From NCBI RefSeq assembly GCF_002843315.1, contig NZ_MVDD01000001.1, positions 538,857 to 602,856 on the forward strand: DNA of 64,000 nt. Reading direction: 5' to 3'. The notes below the pieces were generated by a model that was not told the origin of the DNA, did not search any database, and saw nothing but the letters and a program-made list of their open reading frames with translations. Every line of letters starts with the position of its first letter. The first letter of the stretch is position 1. Below, piece after piece: positions 18,921 to 28,269 of this stretch. Position numbers and translations under genes: made by a program. The DNA comes from Labilibaculum filiforme (GTDB lineage Bacteria > Bacteroidota > Bacteroidia > Bacteroidales > Marinifilaceae).

Positions 18921-20738
18921 TTGAAAAAATTCATTGTAAGTATTTTTATTCTATTTTCTATTTTAGGATCTGAATACGCTTATTCGCAAAACAATATCCA
19001 AACAGAAAGTCAATTGGCTTTTAACTACTTTCGGGATAAAGAATACCGACCTGCCGCTTCCCTATTTTTTAATCTGCACAAGCTAACACGATCGCGAACT
19101 TATTTCAATTATTATATTGATTGTTTACTTCAACTTGAAGATTATCAGGAAGCCGAAAAAGCCATCAAAAAAGAAATTAAAAAAAATCAAGACGATCGAA
19201 GCTTTTTAATTGACCTTGGATTTGTGTACAAAACTGCAGGCGAGAATACTAAAAGTGTGGCGCAATACAATGAAGTTTTAGAGAAACTAATTCCTGTAAA
19301 AACTGAAATTACTAATCTTGCGAATGCCTTTGTTCGAAAACGCGAATACGAATATGCTATAAAAACTTACGAAAAAGGACAAATTCTTCTGCAACAGGAA
19401 CACCTTTTCCACCTCGAAATGGCTACTATTTTTCTGGCTCAAAGAGATTTTGAAAAAATGGTTTCGGAATACCTACTTGCCCTTTCGGTAGATCCAAGCC
19501 AAATTAAATTGGTGCAAAACCATTTACAATCGGCACTTATTCAGGATATTAATTCAAGTTTAGATCCTATCTTAAAAAATCAATTATTAGAAAAAATACA
19601 AAGCGAGACAGAAAATGTAAGTTTTAAAGAATTGTTGCAATGGTATTTTATGCAAAAAAAACAGTTTAAAGCTGCTTTTACCCAGGCAAGAGCCATCGAT
19701 TTAATCGGAAAAGAAGATGGTTCGCGTTTGCTAGATTTAGCCACTGCAGCAAAAACAAATGATGATTTTGAAACCGCACTTACCTGTTATCAACATGTTG
19801 TTGATAAAGGAAGCGATTCGCCTAACTATTTAAACGCCCGCTTGGGAGCATTGGAAACACAATACCTTCTGTTACAACAACAAAGTACAGTTCCGAAAAC
19901 TTCATGGACCGAACTTTCCGAACAATATAAAAAATTCTTTTCGGAAGCAAATAGTTCCTCCTTAAACAGCTCTGCATTAATTCAATATGCACACATCAAT
20001 TCTTTCTATTTAGACCAAGCTGCTAAATCTATTGAAGTCTTGGAAAAAGCATTGACTGGTTCTGGACTTAGTCAGCAAAATAAATCGGAGTTAAAACTTG
20101 AATTAGCGGATATAAAACTTTTTACCAACGAAAAATGGGATGCTATTTTGTTGTACTCTCAAATAGAAAAATCGGACAAAAATAATACGATTGGCTTCGA
20201 AGCAAAATTTAAAAAAGCAAGAGTATCCTACTATATGGGAGAATTAAAATGGGCGAAAGCTCAACTGGATGCTCTCAAAGGAAGTACCTCGAAATTGATA
20301 GCCAACGATGCTATTGCTCTATCGCAATTAATTAGCGACAACACTACCTTAGATACCAGCTATACTGCAATGAAGACTTATGCAGAAGCCGAATTTCTGA
20401 TGTATCAGGCAAAAGATTCCCAAGCCATTCTTAAGCTAGAAGAATTGCTTAAAAATCATCCGGGACATTCGCTTACTGACGAAGTTTATTTTCTGCAATA
20501 CGAAATTTTTAAGCATACCAATAAGCCTGAACAAGCACTTTTGGCTTTGTCCAAAATTATAGAAGAACATCCTTACGAAATTCTTGCGGCAAAGGCATTA
20601 TACATACAAGGAGAAATGTTTGAGAAACGTGATGAAACTGACAAAGCAATGGCAAACTACAAAAATATTGTTACCGAATATTCAGACAGTATCTACTCAG
20701 TTGAGGCGCGGAAAAAATTAAGTGAGCAAAGAAAATAA
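18921..20738 (+). CDS. Secreted tetratricopeptide-repeat protein
   Basis: A 605-residue protein with a TTG start (18921), signal peptide (MKKFIVSIFILFSILGSEYA, then YSQ) and repeated helix pairs of TPR type through most of its length. Clear TPR-like segments include AFNYFRDKEYRPAASLFF near residue 30, QLEDYQEAEKAIKKEIKKNQ near 75 and ALYIQGEMFEKRDETDKAMA near the C-terminus. The C-terminal part resembles the YbgF/BamD type of TPR. Likely a periplasmic scaffold; the partner is unknown. It is followed closely by a DUF4286 gene, an arrangement that ends in ruvC. Confidence 0.75.
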   Translation: MKKFIVSIFILFSILGSEYAYSQNNIQTESQLAFNYFRDKEYRPAASLFFNLHKLTRSRTYFNYYIDCLLQLEDYQEAEKAIKKEIKKNQDDRSFLIDLGFVYKTAGENTKSVAQYNEVLEKLIPVKTEITNLANAFVRKREYEYAIKTYEKGQILLQQEHLFHLEMATIFLAQRDFEKMVSEYLLALSVDPSQIKLVQNHLQSALIQDINSSLDPILKNQLLEKIQSETENVSFKELLQWYFMQKKQFKAAFTQARAIDLIGKEDGSRLLDLATAAKTNDDFETALTCYQHVVDKGSDSPNYLNARLGALETQYLLLQQQSTVPKTSWTELSEQYKKFFSEANSSSLNSSALIQYAHINSFYLDQAAKSIEVLEKALTGSGLSQQNKSELKLELADIKLFTNEKWDAILLYSQIEKSDKNNTIGFEAKFKKARVSYYMGELKWAKAQLDALKGSTSKLIANDAIALSQLISDNTTLDTSYTAMKTYAEAEFLMYQAKDSQAILKLEELLKNHPGHSLTDEVYFLQYEIFKHTNKPEQALLALSKIIEEHPYEILAAKALYIQGEMFEKRDETDKAMANYKNIVTEYSDSIYSVEARKKLSEQRK

Positions 20739-20775
20739 AATTTAAATACCTTTGCCAAAACACAAATTGAGCACA

Positions 20776-21078
20776 ATGATTATCTACAATACAAGCTATT
20801 TGATTGAAAATTCGATGGAAAAAGAATTTTGTGAATGGATGAAAACCAAATTTATTCCTTTACTAAAAGAAACCGGGACTTTTTCTTCCAATTATTTTTG
20901 TAAAGTAATGGTGGTAACCGAAGGCGAAGGTTTGACCTATTCGCTTCAACTTTTATTTAAAAATAAGGAACTATTCTCTAAATATCATACTAGTTTTGAG
21001 CCTAGAACCAAAGCGGTTTTCGAAGCAAAATACAGAAACCAAGTGATGAGTTTTTCATCCTTGTTGGAAGAAGCTTAA
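20776..21078 (+). CDS. DUF4286 family protein
   Basis: A small protein of about 100 residues typical of Bacteroidota. The conserved beginning MIIYNTSYLIENSMEKEF is used as the start (ATG 20776); the frame stays open upstream to a TTG at 20752, but those eight residues are not conserved in the family. The compact alpha/beta pattern with alternating charged helices suggests a ferredoxin-like fold. Function is not known to me. It lies between the TPR protein and an EamA transporter. Confidence 0.75.
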   Translation: MIIYNTSYLIENSMEKEFCEWMKTKFIPLLKETGTFSSNYFCKVMVVTEGEGLTYSLQLLFKNKELFSKYHTSFEPRTKAVFEAKYRNQVMSFSSLLEEA

Positions 21079-21089
21079 TTTTCGAATAA

Positions 21090-21983
21090 TTGGAAGCTCA
21101 GAAGAAAGCATACATTTACGCCTTAGCTGCAATTCTTTGCTGGTCGACCGTGGCTACCGCATTTAAGATTGCGCTAAATGGCATGGATTTTCTTCATCTT
21201 CTGCTAATTTCATCGGGAGTGGCAATGCTTTTTCTAGCTAGCATACTACTATACAAATCGCAACTACAAAAAGCTTTTCGTGGCAAAGCGAATGACTATC
21301 TTCGATCGGCAGGATTAGGTTTTTTTAATCCCTTTTTATACTATCTGGTACTTTTAAAAGCCTACTCGATACTACCGGCTCAATTTGCCTTAAGTCTCAA
21401 TTATATCTGGCCAATCAGCTTGGTACTTCTTTCCATTCCACTGCTAAAACAAAAAATCGGATGGCAAAGTATCTTATGCATAATAGTAAGTTTTTCGGGT
21501 GTTTTAGTGATTGCTAACAGAGGCTCTTTTAGCTCTATTCAAACCCCAGATACCTTTGGAGTAGTTCTAGCTCTGTCTAGTTCACTGTTCTGGGCTTTAT
21601 TCTGGCTGTATAATGTTCGCGACCACCGAGAAGAAATAGAGAAGCTTTTTCTGAATTTTATATTCGGATTTATTTACATTTCCATCTGTATGTTTCTTTT
21701 TTCCGACTTTCAAATTCCAGATAACAAAAGTATTTTAGCTGCTGTATATATTGGAGTGGTAGAATGCGGAATTGCATATGTATTCTGGTTAAAAGCATTA
21801 AAAATTACAAGTTCTACCGATAAAATCAGCAATCTGGTTTTTTTAAGCCCGTTTGTTTCCTTGTTGTTTGTACATTTAATTATCGGAGAATCTATCTATC
21901 TTAGTACTCTTGCAGGTCTAACACTTATTATTTTAGGTATCGTTTTGCAGAAGTTTATTCGAAAATCCAACACCATTGAGTAA
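21090..21983 (+). CDS. EamA/DMT-family transporter
   Basis: A 297-residue inner-membrane protein with ten hydrophobic segments in two EamA repeats (about residues 8-143 and 153-290). The first repeat shows AAILCWSTVATAFKIALNG and the second SSLFWALFWLYNVRDHRE. Members of the drug/metabolite superfamily export amino acids or metabolites; the substrate cannot be told. The start is a TTG at 21090. Its last 8 nt overlap the ruvC gene, so the two are translationally coupled. Confidence 0.85.
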   Translation: MEAQKKAYIYALAAILCWSTVATAFKIALNGMDFLHLLLISSGVAMLFLASILLYKSQLQKAFRGKANDYLRSAGLGFFNPFLYYLVLLKAYSILPAQFALSLNYIWPISLVLLSIPLLKQKIGWQSILCIIVSFSGVLVIANRGSFSSIQTPDTFGVVLALSSSLFWALFWLYNVRDHREEIEKLFLNFIFGFIYISICMFLFSDFQIPDNKSILAAVYIGVVECGIAYVFWLKALKITSSTDKISNLVFLSPFVSLLFVHLIIGESIYLSTLAGLTLIILGIVLQKFIRKSNTIE

Positions 21984-22527
21984 CGACAGAATAATTATGG
22001 GAATTGATCCAGGCACCAATTTAATGGGCTACGGACTAATAAGAATTGTTGACAAAAAACCACAAATCTTGGTTTCTGGTGTCTTAGATCTCAAAAAAAT
22101 TAGCGACCCTTACATTAAACTGCAGAAAATTTTTCAACGCACACTGCAGGTAATTGATGAATACAAACCAGACGAATTGGCAATTGAATCGCAATTTTTT
22201 GGCAAAAATGTTCAATCGATGTTGAAATTGGGAAGAGCTCAAGGGGTTGCGATATCCGCAGCATTACATCGTAACATTCCTATTTTTGAGTATGCCCCGA
22301 AAAAAATTAAACTTGCCATTACTGGAACCGGACTTGCCTCCAAAGAACAATTAGCAACCGTTCTGCAACGTTTTTTTAATCTGAAAGAATTTCCACAAAA
22401 TTTAGATGAAACCGATGCTATTGCAATTGCAATGTGCCACTTTTTTCAGGCCAACGCTATTACCTCTGCCAGTAAACCAAAATCCTGGGCTGACTTTGTG
22501 AAAAAAAACCCGGATAGGGTTAAATAA
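21976..22527 (+). CDS. ruvC: Holliday junction resolvase RuvC
   Basis: An endodeoxyribonuclease that cuts four-way junctions with RuvAB. The 183 residues show the acidic catalytic set of the RNase H fold: the aspartate in IMGIDPGTNLMGYG, the glutamate in LAIESQFFGKN and the aspartates in LDETDAIAIAMCH. The start is a TTG (21976) overlapping the upstream EamA gene by 8 nt. ruvA and ruvB are not in this window. Confidence 0.95.
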   Translation: MSNDRIIMGIDPGTNLMGYGLIRIVDKKPQILVSGVLDLKKISDPYIKLQKIFQRTLQVIDEYKPDELAIESQFFGKNVQSMLKLGRAQGVAISAALHRNIPIFEYAPKKIKLAITGTGLASKEQLATVLQRFFNLKEFPQNLDETDAIAIAMCHFFQANAITSASKPKSWADFVKKNPDRVK

Positions 22528-22540
22528 TTTAAAATTAAAG

Positions 22541-22567
22541 ACAAAAAAAAGCCACTCATAAAGTGGC
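22541..22567 (-). terminator. Terminator of the greA-HIT operon (minus strand)
   Basis: AGCCACT and AGTGGCT form a 7-bp stem. Read on the minus strand it is followed by eight T residues, so it ends the minus-strand transcript; on plus there is no T run for ruvC. Confidence 0.7.
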
Positions 22568-22593
22568 TACTATCTAAATTGTAAGAATTACAT

Positions 22594-22989
22594 CTATTTA
22601 AAATTCCCTCTTATTTCAGTGGCAATTTCTGCCAATTTATCGGCAGAGATTTCTAATTTTGGATTCGCAAAATTTAAATCGCCAACATTATTTATAGGTA
22701 CTAAATGAACATGAGTATGAGGTACTTCTATGCCAATAACAGCAATTCCAATTCTTTTGCACTCAACAGTTTTCTCAATTGCCTTCGCAACACGCTTAGC
22801 GAATAAATTCAATCCACATAAAACCTCATCGTCCAAATCGAAAATATAATCCACCTCTTGTTTAGGAATTACAAGTGTATGACCTAAAGCCAAAGGACTA
22901 ATATCTAAAAAGGCAAAATAGTTTTCATCCTCAGCAATTTTGTGGCAAGGAATTTCGCCATTAACTATTTTTGTGAAAATTGAAGCCAT
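22594..22989 (-). CDS. HIT family protein (HinT-like nucleotide hydrolase)
   Basis: A 131-residue histidine-triad protein. The catalytic triad motif is seen as VPHTHVHLVPI, and the nucleotide-binding N-terminal segment reads IFTKIVNGEIPCHKIAED. Such enzymes hydrolyse adenosine 5'-phosphoramidates or related dinucleotides. It lies 27 bp downstream of greA on the same strand and shares its terminator. The cellular substrate is not determined. Confidence 0.92.
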   Translation of the reverse strand: MASIFTKIVNGEIPCHKIAEDENYFAFLDISPLALGHTLVIPKQEVDYIFDLDDEVLCGLNLFAKRVAKAIEKTVECKRIGIAVIGIEVPHTHVHLVPINNVGDLNFANPKLEISADKLAEIATEIRGNFK

Positions 22990-23016
22990 ATTTTTGTGTA
23001 TTTAAACTGTTTGCAA

Positions 23017-23490
23017 TTACAAGGAAATATCGATAATCTCAAATGGAATTAAACCATTAGGGACTTGAATTTCAACAACATCACCAATAACTTTACCTAT
23101 TAAACCTTTAGCAATTGGCGTATTAATTGATAACTTCCCTTTCTTAAAATCGGCCTCGGTTTCGGACACCAAAGTGTAGGTCATTACCGCTCCATTTTTT
23201 TGATTCTTAATGGTAACTTTCGTCATCATTTGCACTTTTGAAGTATCAATTTTCGTCTCGTCAATAACTCGACTGTTTGCAAGAATACCTCTTAATTGTG
23301 AAATTTTAGCTTCCAATAAACCTTGTGCTTCTTTTGCAGCATCGTATTCCGCATTTTCCGACAAATCTCCCTTGTCGATAGCTTCACCGATTTGTTTGGA
23401 AATATTAGGACGCTCTATCGTCTCAAGATATTCCACATCTGCTCTTAGTTTTTTTAGTCCTTCGGCTGTTACATATGAATAACCAGACAT
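23017..23490 (-). CDS. greA: Transcription elongation factor GreA
   Basis: Rescues backtracked RNA polymerase by stimulating cleavage of the transcript 3' end. The 157 residues have the N-terminal antiparallel coiled coil with the acidic tip in KGDLSENAEYDAAKEAQG (about residues 40-57) and the C-terminal FKBP-like globular domain. A CAAATATA (minus-strand TATATTTG) at 23589-23596 is a plausible -7 element about 100 bp upstream. The downstream gene encodes a HIT protein. Confidence 0.95.
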   Translation of the reverse strand: MSGYSYVTAEGLKKLRADVEYLETIERPNISKQIGEAIDKGDLSENAEYDAAKEAQGLLEAKISQLRGILANSRVIDETKIDTSKVQMMTKVTIKNQKNGAVMTYTLVSETEADFKKGKLSINTPIAKGLIGKVIGDVVEIQVPNGLIPFEIIDISL

Positions 23491-23669
23491 AATTCCCTCC
23501 TATTTAAATTCTTATAATTCTAATCAATTTGATCAACAATGATCTAAAAAACAAAAAGAATTTCGATACTTCGAAACTCTTCCGGCTACAAATATACAAA
23601 TTTCGCATAGAATGAAGCTTAGCCTGCAACAAATAACACGAATCAATAAAAGTATTCTTTTTTTTTGCT

Positions 23670-24122
23670 TTAGGTGTACCTTCTATCTAAAATCTCTTTG
23701 TAAATAATTGCTTGTCGCCAATCAATTCCCTCTTCCTCCTCTATCTCCAACTCCTCCTGCTCAACTTTTTTATTGTAAATCGATTTTAAATCGGAAAAGA
23801 CGGATTCTTTTTCCTCTCCCTTTGCCTCCATCCGAGCTTCTTCCTTCTTTTTTTGCAATCGTGCATATTCCTGCATCATTGTTTCCTCGGGTTCGGGACT
23901 TGTCTCCTGTATAGGTTCAACGTAAGGTTTAGGTATTTCATTGCCCAGCAAGCTCTCAAAAAGTGTTTCCAATCCTCCCGGATTTTCCGTTTGGTCTTGC
24001 TGCAGTACTTCTCCATCATCGGGAGGAAGAACAGCCACCGGCTTCTTTTTTTTGAGCGCACCAACAATAACAAAGATTGCTATAAAAACATAGTATAATA
24101 TATTCCCCCAACTTTCGTCCAT
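23670..24122 (-). CDS. Uncharacterised single-pass membrane protein with acidic tail
   Basis: The ATG at 24122 gives a 150-residue protein starting MDESWGNILYYVFIAIF; the frame extends upstream to 24188 without a plausible start. One transmembrane segment (about residues 7-21) is followed by KKKK, which predicts a cytoplasmic C-terminal tail. The tail is rich in proline, glutamate and lysine with a run LEIEEEEG near the end. No domain is recognised. Similar one-TM proteins are common in Bacteroidota; function is unknown. Confidence 0.6.
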   Translation of the reverse strand: MDESWGNILYYVFIAIFVIVGALKKKKPVAVLPPDDGEVLQQDQTENPGGLETLFESLLGNEIPKPYVEPIQETSPEPEETMMQEYARLQKKKEEARMEAKGEEKESVFSDLKSIYNKKVEQEELEIEEEEGIDWRQAIIYKEILDRRYT

Positions 24123-24212
24123 GCGGATACAATTAGAATGGTTAAAAAAACTTAGTTTTGCCGTCGCCAACACTAATATCGACAACACTTACGTTATAAA
24201 AAGTAAACGACT

Positions 24213-24674
24213 ATGAAAATCAATAAATCAAATTTACAATATTTTTTTCTTTTCCTCCTGTTCAATACTACTTTTTGTTCGTGCAGTAAGGATACGAATG
24301 TAGATGAGATAATACCTTATTCTTACGTGAAAGGGACTATTTATCTGGATTTTTATAGTGAACTAAATTCTGTTGGGAATGCCCTTTACTTTGATGAAAT
24401 AGGAGCTTCAACAGGATATAACGGACATGGATTTATTGTTGTAAGAACCAGCACGTCTCAATTTGTTGTATTCGATGCCTCCTGCACTCACGATCCAGAA
24501 TCCGAAGAACATCTCGAAATAGACGGTACCTATGCCAAATGCCCTGTTTGTGAAAGTAAATTTAGTCTTTTAACCGGCGGATGGCCTTTTAATAATTCGG
24601 TTGCAGAATATCAACTAAAAGAGTATCGAAGCAGTTATTCCTCTGGAAACAACACCCTTAGTGTTAGCAACTAA
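24213..24674 (+). CDS. Rieske-fold-like lipoprotein with CTH / CPVC ligand set
   Basis: A 153-residue exported protein: signal with lipobox-like NTTFCSC (lipidation probably at C22 or C24). The C-terminal half has the layout of a Rieske [2Fe-2S] domain: CTHDPES, then about 20 residues, then CPVCESKFSLLTGGW. In standard Rieske proteins the motifs are CxH and CxxH; here the last histidine is a cysteine, giving three cysteines and one histidine. Whether it binds a [2Fe-2S] cluster, another metal, or none is not determined. It is divergent from the preceding gene and lies upstream of the pyrophosphatase. No oxygenase partner is nearby. Confidence 0.65.
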   Translation: MKINKSNLQYFFLFLLFNTTFCSCSKDTNVDEIIPYSYVKGTIYLDFYSELNSVGNALYFDEIGASTGYNGHGFIVVRTSTSQFVVFDASCTHDPESEEHLEIDGTYAKCPVCESKFSLLTGGWPFNNSVAEYQLKEYRSSYSSGNNTLSVSN

Positions 24675-24864
24675 ATTGATTTCATTAAAAAAGCATCCTT
24701 TACCACATCACTAAGTTTCACAGTTTAAAAATAAGAAAATAAGGATACAATCAAAATATAATAAAGTTCACTCCGAATTGATTTAAATCTGTAAAGTCTT
24801 GACTTACTATATAATAATGCATAATTTGATAGGGAATTCACCTAATTAATCTAAATCCTATCCT

Positions 24865-27306
24865 ATGAAAAAAGCATTATTACTACTAGTGTTCGGGGTA
24901 TTCTTAACTCCTTTCGCGAGCTTTGCCAGCGAAGCAGACTTAGTTGTTCCCGATTTGCATCAGAGTATTTTTTACGGACTAGGTGGTGTAAATGGTTGGA
25001 ACCTTCTATTTTATGGCATTGTAGTTATTATTCTGGGTTTACTATTTGGACTGGTTCAATTTAATAGAATTAAAAATCTTCCCGTACATCATTCGATGGC
25101 TAAGGTTTCGAACATTATTTATGAAACCTGTAAAACTTACCTTTTGCAACAAGGTAAATTTCTAATCATACTTTTTCTGATTATCGGAATTGCGATATCC
25201 TACTATTTTATAGGATTGGCTCACGTATCTATTCCCAAAACCATGCTTATTCTGCTATGGACTGTACTGGGAATATTAGGTTCGTATGGAGTAGCTTGGT
25301 TCGGTATCAGAATAAATACTTACGCAAATAGTCGCACCTCTTTTGCTGCATTAAAAAGAAAGCCTTTCGAGGTAATGTCTATTCCTTTACAGGCAGGAAT
25401 GAGTGTTGGTCTTCTTTTAATTTGTATTGAATTAATAATGATGATTGCAATTCTACTATTTATACCTGGAGATAGTGCAGGTGCTTGTTTTGTAGGATTT
25501 GCAATTGGAGAATCATTAGCTGCCTCGGCACTGCGAATTGCAGGAGGTATTTTTACCAAAATTGCTGATATTGGTGCCGATTTAATGAAAATTGTATTCA
25601 AAATTGGAGAAGATGATCCAAGAAACCCAGGTGTAATTGCCGATTGTACTGGAGATAATGCAGGCGATAGCGTTGGTCCTACTGCTGATGGTTTCGAGAC
25701 GTATGGTGTAACTGGAGTTGCATTAATTACTTTTATTATTTTAATGTTTGGAGAAACTGGATTAATTCCAAATGTAGGTTTTGCATCCACTCTTATTGTT
25801 TGGATTTTTGCTATGCGTGTACTCATGATTTTCACTTCGGTTTTCGCATATCTAATAAATCAAGCCATTGCAAAAGCTAGATACAGTCAAGCCGATCATT
25901 TTAATTTTGAAGCGCCATTAACTTCTTTGGTATGGATTACTTCGATGATATCGATTATTGTAACCTATGCACTTAGTAATCTTCTAATATCGGATTTACC
26001 CGATGGATTATGGTGGAAACTTTCCACAATTATTTCTTGCGGAACACTTGCTGCAGCAGTCATACCCGAGTTAACAAAAGCATTTACCAGTTCGAGCTCC
26101 CGACATGTTCAGGAGGTAGTAACCGCCTCGAGAGAAGGTGGTGCATCCTTAACTATTCTTTCGGGAATGGTAGCTGGTAATTTCTCGGCTTTTTGGAAAG
26201 GGATGGTAATGATGGCTTTAATGGCTGTTGCATTTTATACCGTTCAGGACATAGCAATATTTGGGGATTATCCGGGCATATTTGCCTTTGGTTTGGTCGC
26301 CTTTGGCTTCTTAGGAATGGGACCTGTAACCATTGCTGTTGACAGTTATGGTCCGGTAACCGATAATGCTCAGTCGGTTTTTGAGTTGTCGCAGATCGAA
26401 AAAATTACCAATATAAAAGAAGAAATTCTGAAAGATTTTGGATTCGAGCCAAATTTTGAAACCGGAAAACACAATCTGGAAGAAAATGATTCTGCAGGAA
26501 ATACATTTAAAGCAACGGCTAAACCAGTTTTAATTGGAACTGCAGTTATTGGTGCAACTACCATGGTTTTTGCAATTATTCTATTGCTGCAGGGAACCAT
26601 TCTTTCCAATGGCGAATCCTTATTGCAAATTCAATTGACCGATCCAGCGGTAATCCTTGGTTTGATAACCGGTGGTGCAGTAATTTTCTGGTTCTCGGGC
26701 GCATCGATGCAAGCAGTAACTACTGGAGCTTATCGCGCGGTGGAGTACATTAAGGAAAATATCAATTTAGAAAAAACGGAAGCAGACATTGAGGACTCGA
26801 AAAATGTAGTGAAGATTTGTACGCAGTATGCACAAACAGGAATGTGGAATATTTTTGCTGTTATACTCTGCTTAACCTTAGCATTTGCCTTTTTCAGTCC
26901 CAACTTTTTTGTAGCCTATCTAATTTCTATCGCAATTTTTGGTTTGTTTCAGGCCATGTATATGGCCAATGCTGGTGGCGCTTGGGATAATGCTAAAAAA
27001 GTGGTAGAGGTTGATTTAAAAGAAAAAAATACGCCTTTGCACGATGCAACAATTATTGGCGACACGGTTGGTGATCCCTACAAAGACACCTCATCGGTTG
27101 CTTTAAATCCAATCATTAAATTCTCTACCTTATTTGGATTGTTGGCAGCCGAAATTGCTATTGAATTAATCGTTCAGTCGGATAAAACCGGAGAAATGAA
27201 CTACGCTCCTTACATTGGAGTTATTTTCTTAGTAATTGGTTTGTTCTTTGTGTACCGCTCTTTCTACGGAATGCGAATTCCAGTAAAAGGCGTAAAAACT
27301 AAGTAA
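24865..27306 (+). CDS. hppA: Membrane-bound ion-pumping pyrophosphatase (Na+ and/or H+)
   Basis: A polytopic enzyme of 813 residues that couples hydrolysis of pyrophosphate to export of Na+ or H+ across the inner membrane. About sixteen hydrophobic segments are seen. Substrate-binding motifs include EDDPRNPGVIADCTGDNAGD (about residues 250-269) and GDTVGDPYKDTS near the C-terminus. The first loop reads DIGADLMKIVFKI, which differs from the usual DVGADLVGKVE and, to my knowledge, is the form common in Bacteroidota. The N-terminus has an added hydrophobic, signal-like segment (MKKALLLLVFGVFLTPFASF). Ion specificity cannot be decided from sequence by eye. A strong terminator follows. Confidence 0.93.
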   Translation: MKKALLLLVFGVFLTPFASFASEADLVVPDLHQSIFYGLGGVNGWNLLFYGIVVIILGLLFGLVQFNRIKNLPVHHSMAKVSNIIYETCKTYLLQQGKFLIILFLIIGIAISYYFIGLAHVSIPKTMLILLWTVLGILGSYGVAWFGIRINTYANSRTSFAALKRKPFEVMSIPLQAGMSVGLLLICIELIMMIAILLFIPGDSAGACFVGFAIGESLAASALRIAGGIFTKIADIGADLMKIVFKIGEDDPRNPGVIADCTGDNAGDSVGPTADGFETYGVTGVALITFIILMFGETGLIPNVGFASTLIVWIFAMRVLMIFTSVFAYLINQAIAKARYSQADHFNFEAPLTSLVWITSMISIIVTYALSNLLISDLPDGLWWKLSTIISCGTLAAAVIPELTKAFTSSSSRHVQEVVTASREGGASLTILSGMVAGNFSAFWKGMVMMALMAVAFYTVQDIAIFGDYPGIFAFGLVAFGFLGMGPVTIAVDSYGPVTDNAQSVFELSQIEKITNIKEEILKDFGFEPNFETGKHNLEENDSAGNTFKATAKPVLIGTAVIGATTMVFAIILLLQGTILSNGESLLQIQLTDPAVILGLITGGAVIFWFSGASMQAVTTGAYRAVEYIKENINLEKTEADIEDSKNVVKICTQYAQTGMWNIFAVILCLTLAFAFFSPNFFVAYLISIAIFGLFQAMYMANAGGAWDNAKKVVEVDLKEKNTPLHDATIIGDTVGDPYKDTSSVALNPIIKFSTLFGLLAAEIAIELIVQSDKTGEMNYAPYIGVIFLVIGLFFVYRSFYGMRIPVKGVKTK

Positions 27307-27321
27307 AAAAAATACAGATAA

Positions 27322-27351
27322 AGCCCCGAAGAATTTCTTCGGGGTTAATTT
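27322..27351 (+). terminator. Terminator of the pyrophosphatase gene
   Basis: CCCCGAAGAA and TTCTTCGGGG form a perfect 10-bp stem followed by a T-rich run. Confidence 0.75.
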
Positions 27352-28269
27352 TATGTTTTTTTTTGTATTCTTAAGTCGCCCTTTCACAGGATAAACAAGA
27401 GAATATTATCCAATAATTTCACACTCCCCTTTATCGCCTCTCGAAAGGGGGATTAAAAAGGATCAGGAGATTATTTTGGGTCTTGTTAAAAATCAGATAT
27501 AAATTTTGGTCAACCGAAAAAGGAAGTATTTTACAATTGTCCTTTGTGATCACTTTTTTCTCAGTCCCGATCCTTATCGGGAGCTCAAATATGATTGCCT
27601 GGGGTAAATGAGTACAGCGAATGCAAGCCTGGGATATTAATGTGGCAGTAAACGCATGTAAAAAATATTTGGAAGCAATTCTCGTTTGCGTCGGAATAGC
27701 AAAAAGTAGATCGTAGGAGGTTAAAAATCTGGGAAATAAAAGTTAGAATAGCTTCGAGTGTTAAAGTTTTTCAATAACAAGGGATGAACCTTGTTATTTT
27801 TGCTTGTCCTTTAGCCGGACAGGCTTTTACTTTTTCCTTGGATGAAAAAGTAAACAAAAAATCATTGACAACGTCCTCAATCACCCACAAATAGCTTGTA
27901 TTCTAAATAAAAAGAACTCGCTACGCTCCAACAGCTTTTTATTTCTAACGAATACTTCACTAAGTGGGTCCCGATCTCCGGACTCAATGTCAAATCCACA
28001 TTCTCGAAAAATTGCGATCTTTCATATTAAAAGCCTGATTTTAGGAAGGATTCGGGAGTTGAAATAAGATCTTACCCTCTAAAATCTGTCATATTTTGAT
28101 GGATAGTATTTTTTTTAGAAAACCTCACCCTTTACTTCTCTTCCTGAATAGAAGTAAATATAAAACAAAAAAAAAGATGAATAATACGAAACAGCTATAA
28201 GGCTAGCCCCCCTTTATCTCCTCTCGGAAGGGGTATATTAAAAAACTTCGAAGAAAATTTGATGATATT
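27352..28269. other. Gene-free region with degenerate dispersed repeats
   Basis: About 900 bp without a credible gene. It includes two small palindrome elements of the CCCCTTT..CTCTCGAAAGGGGG kind (27426-27455 and 28206-28232), a hairpin TCCCGATCCTTATCGGGA (27575-27592), and a stretch at 27824-27960 resembling an intergenic repeat common in Bacteroidota (CTTTTACTTTTTCCTTGGAT, later ACTCGCTACGCTCCAACAGC). All frames are broken by stops. Probably a graveyard of repeat fragments. Confidence 0.55.

Noticed and set aside
24213..24674. mitoNEET-type [2Fe-2S] protein because of the 3-Cys/1-His set
   Set aside because: Spacing (CTH, about 20 residues, CPVC) follows the Rieske layout, not the CDGSH motif.
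25320..25835. 171-residue minus-strand frame inside the pyrophosphatase gene
   Set aside because: Antisense shadow of a conserved gene; no signal, motif or start support.
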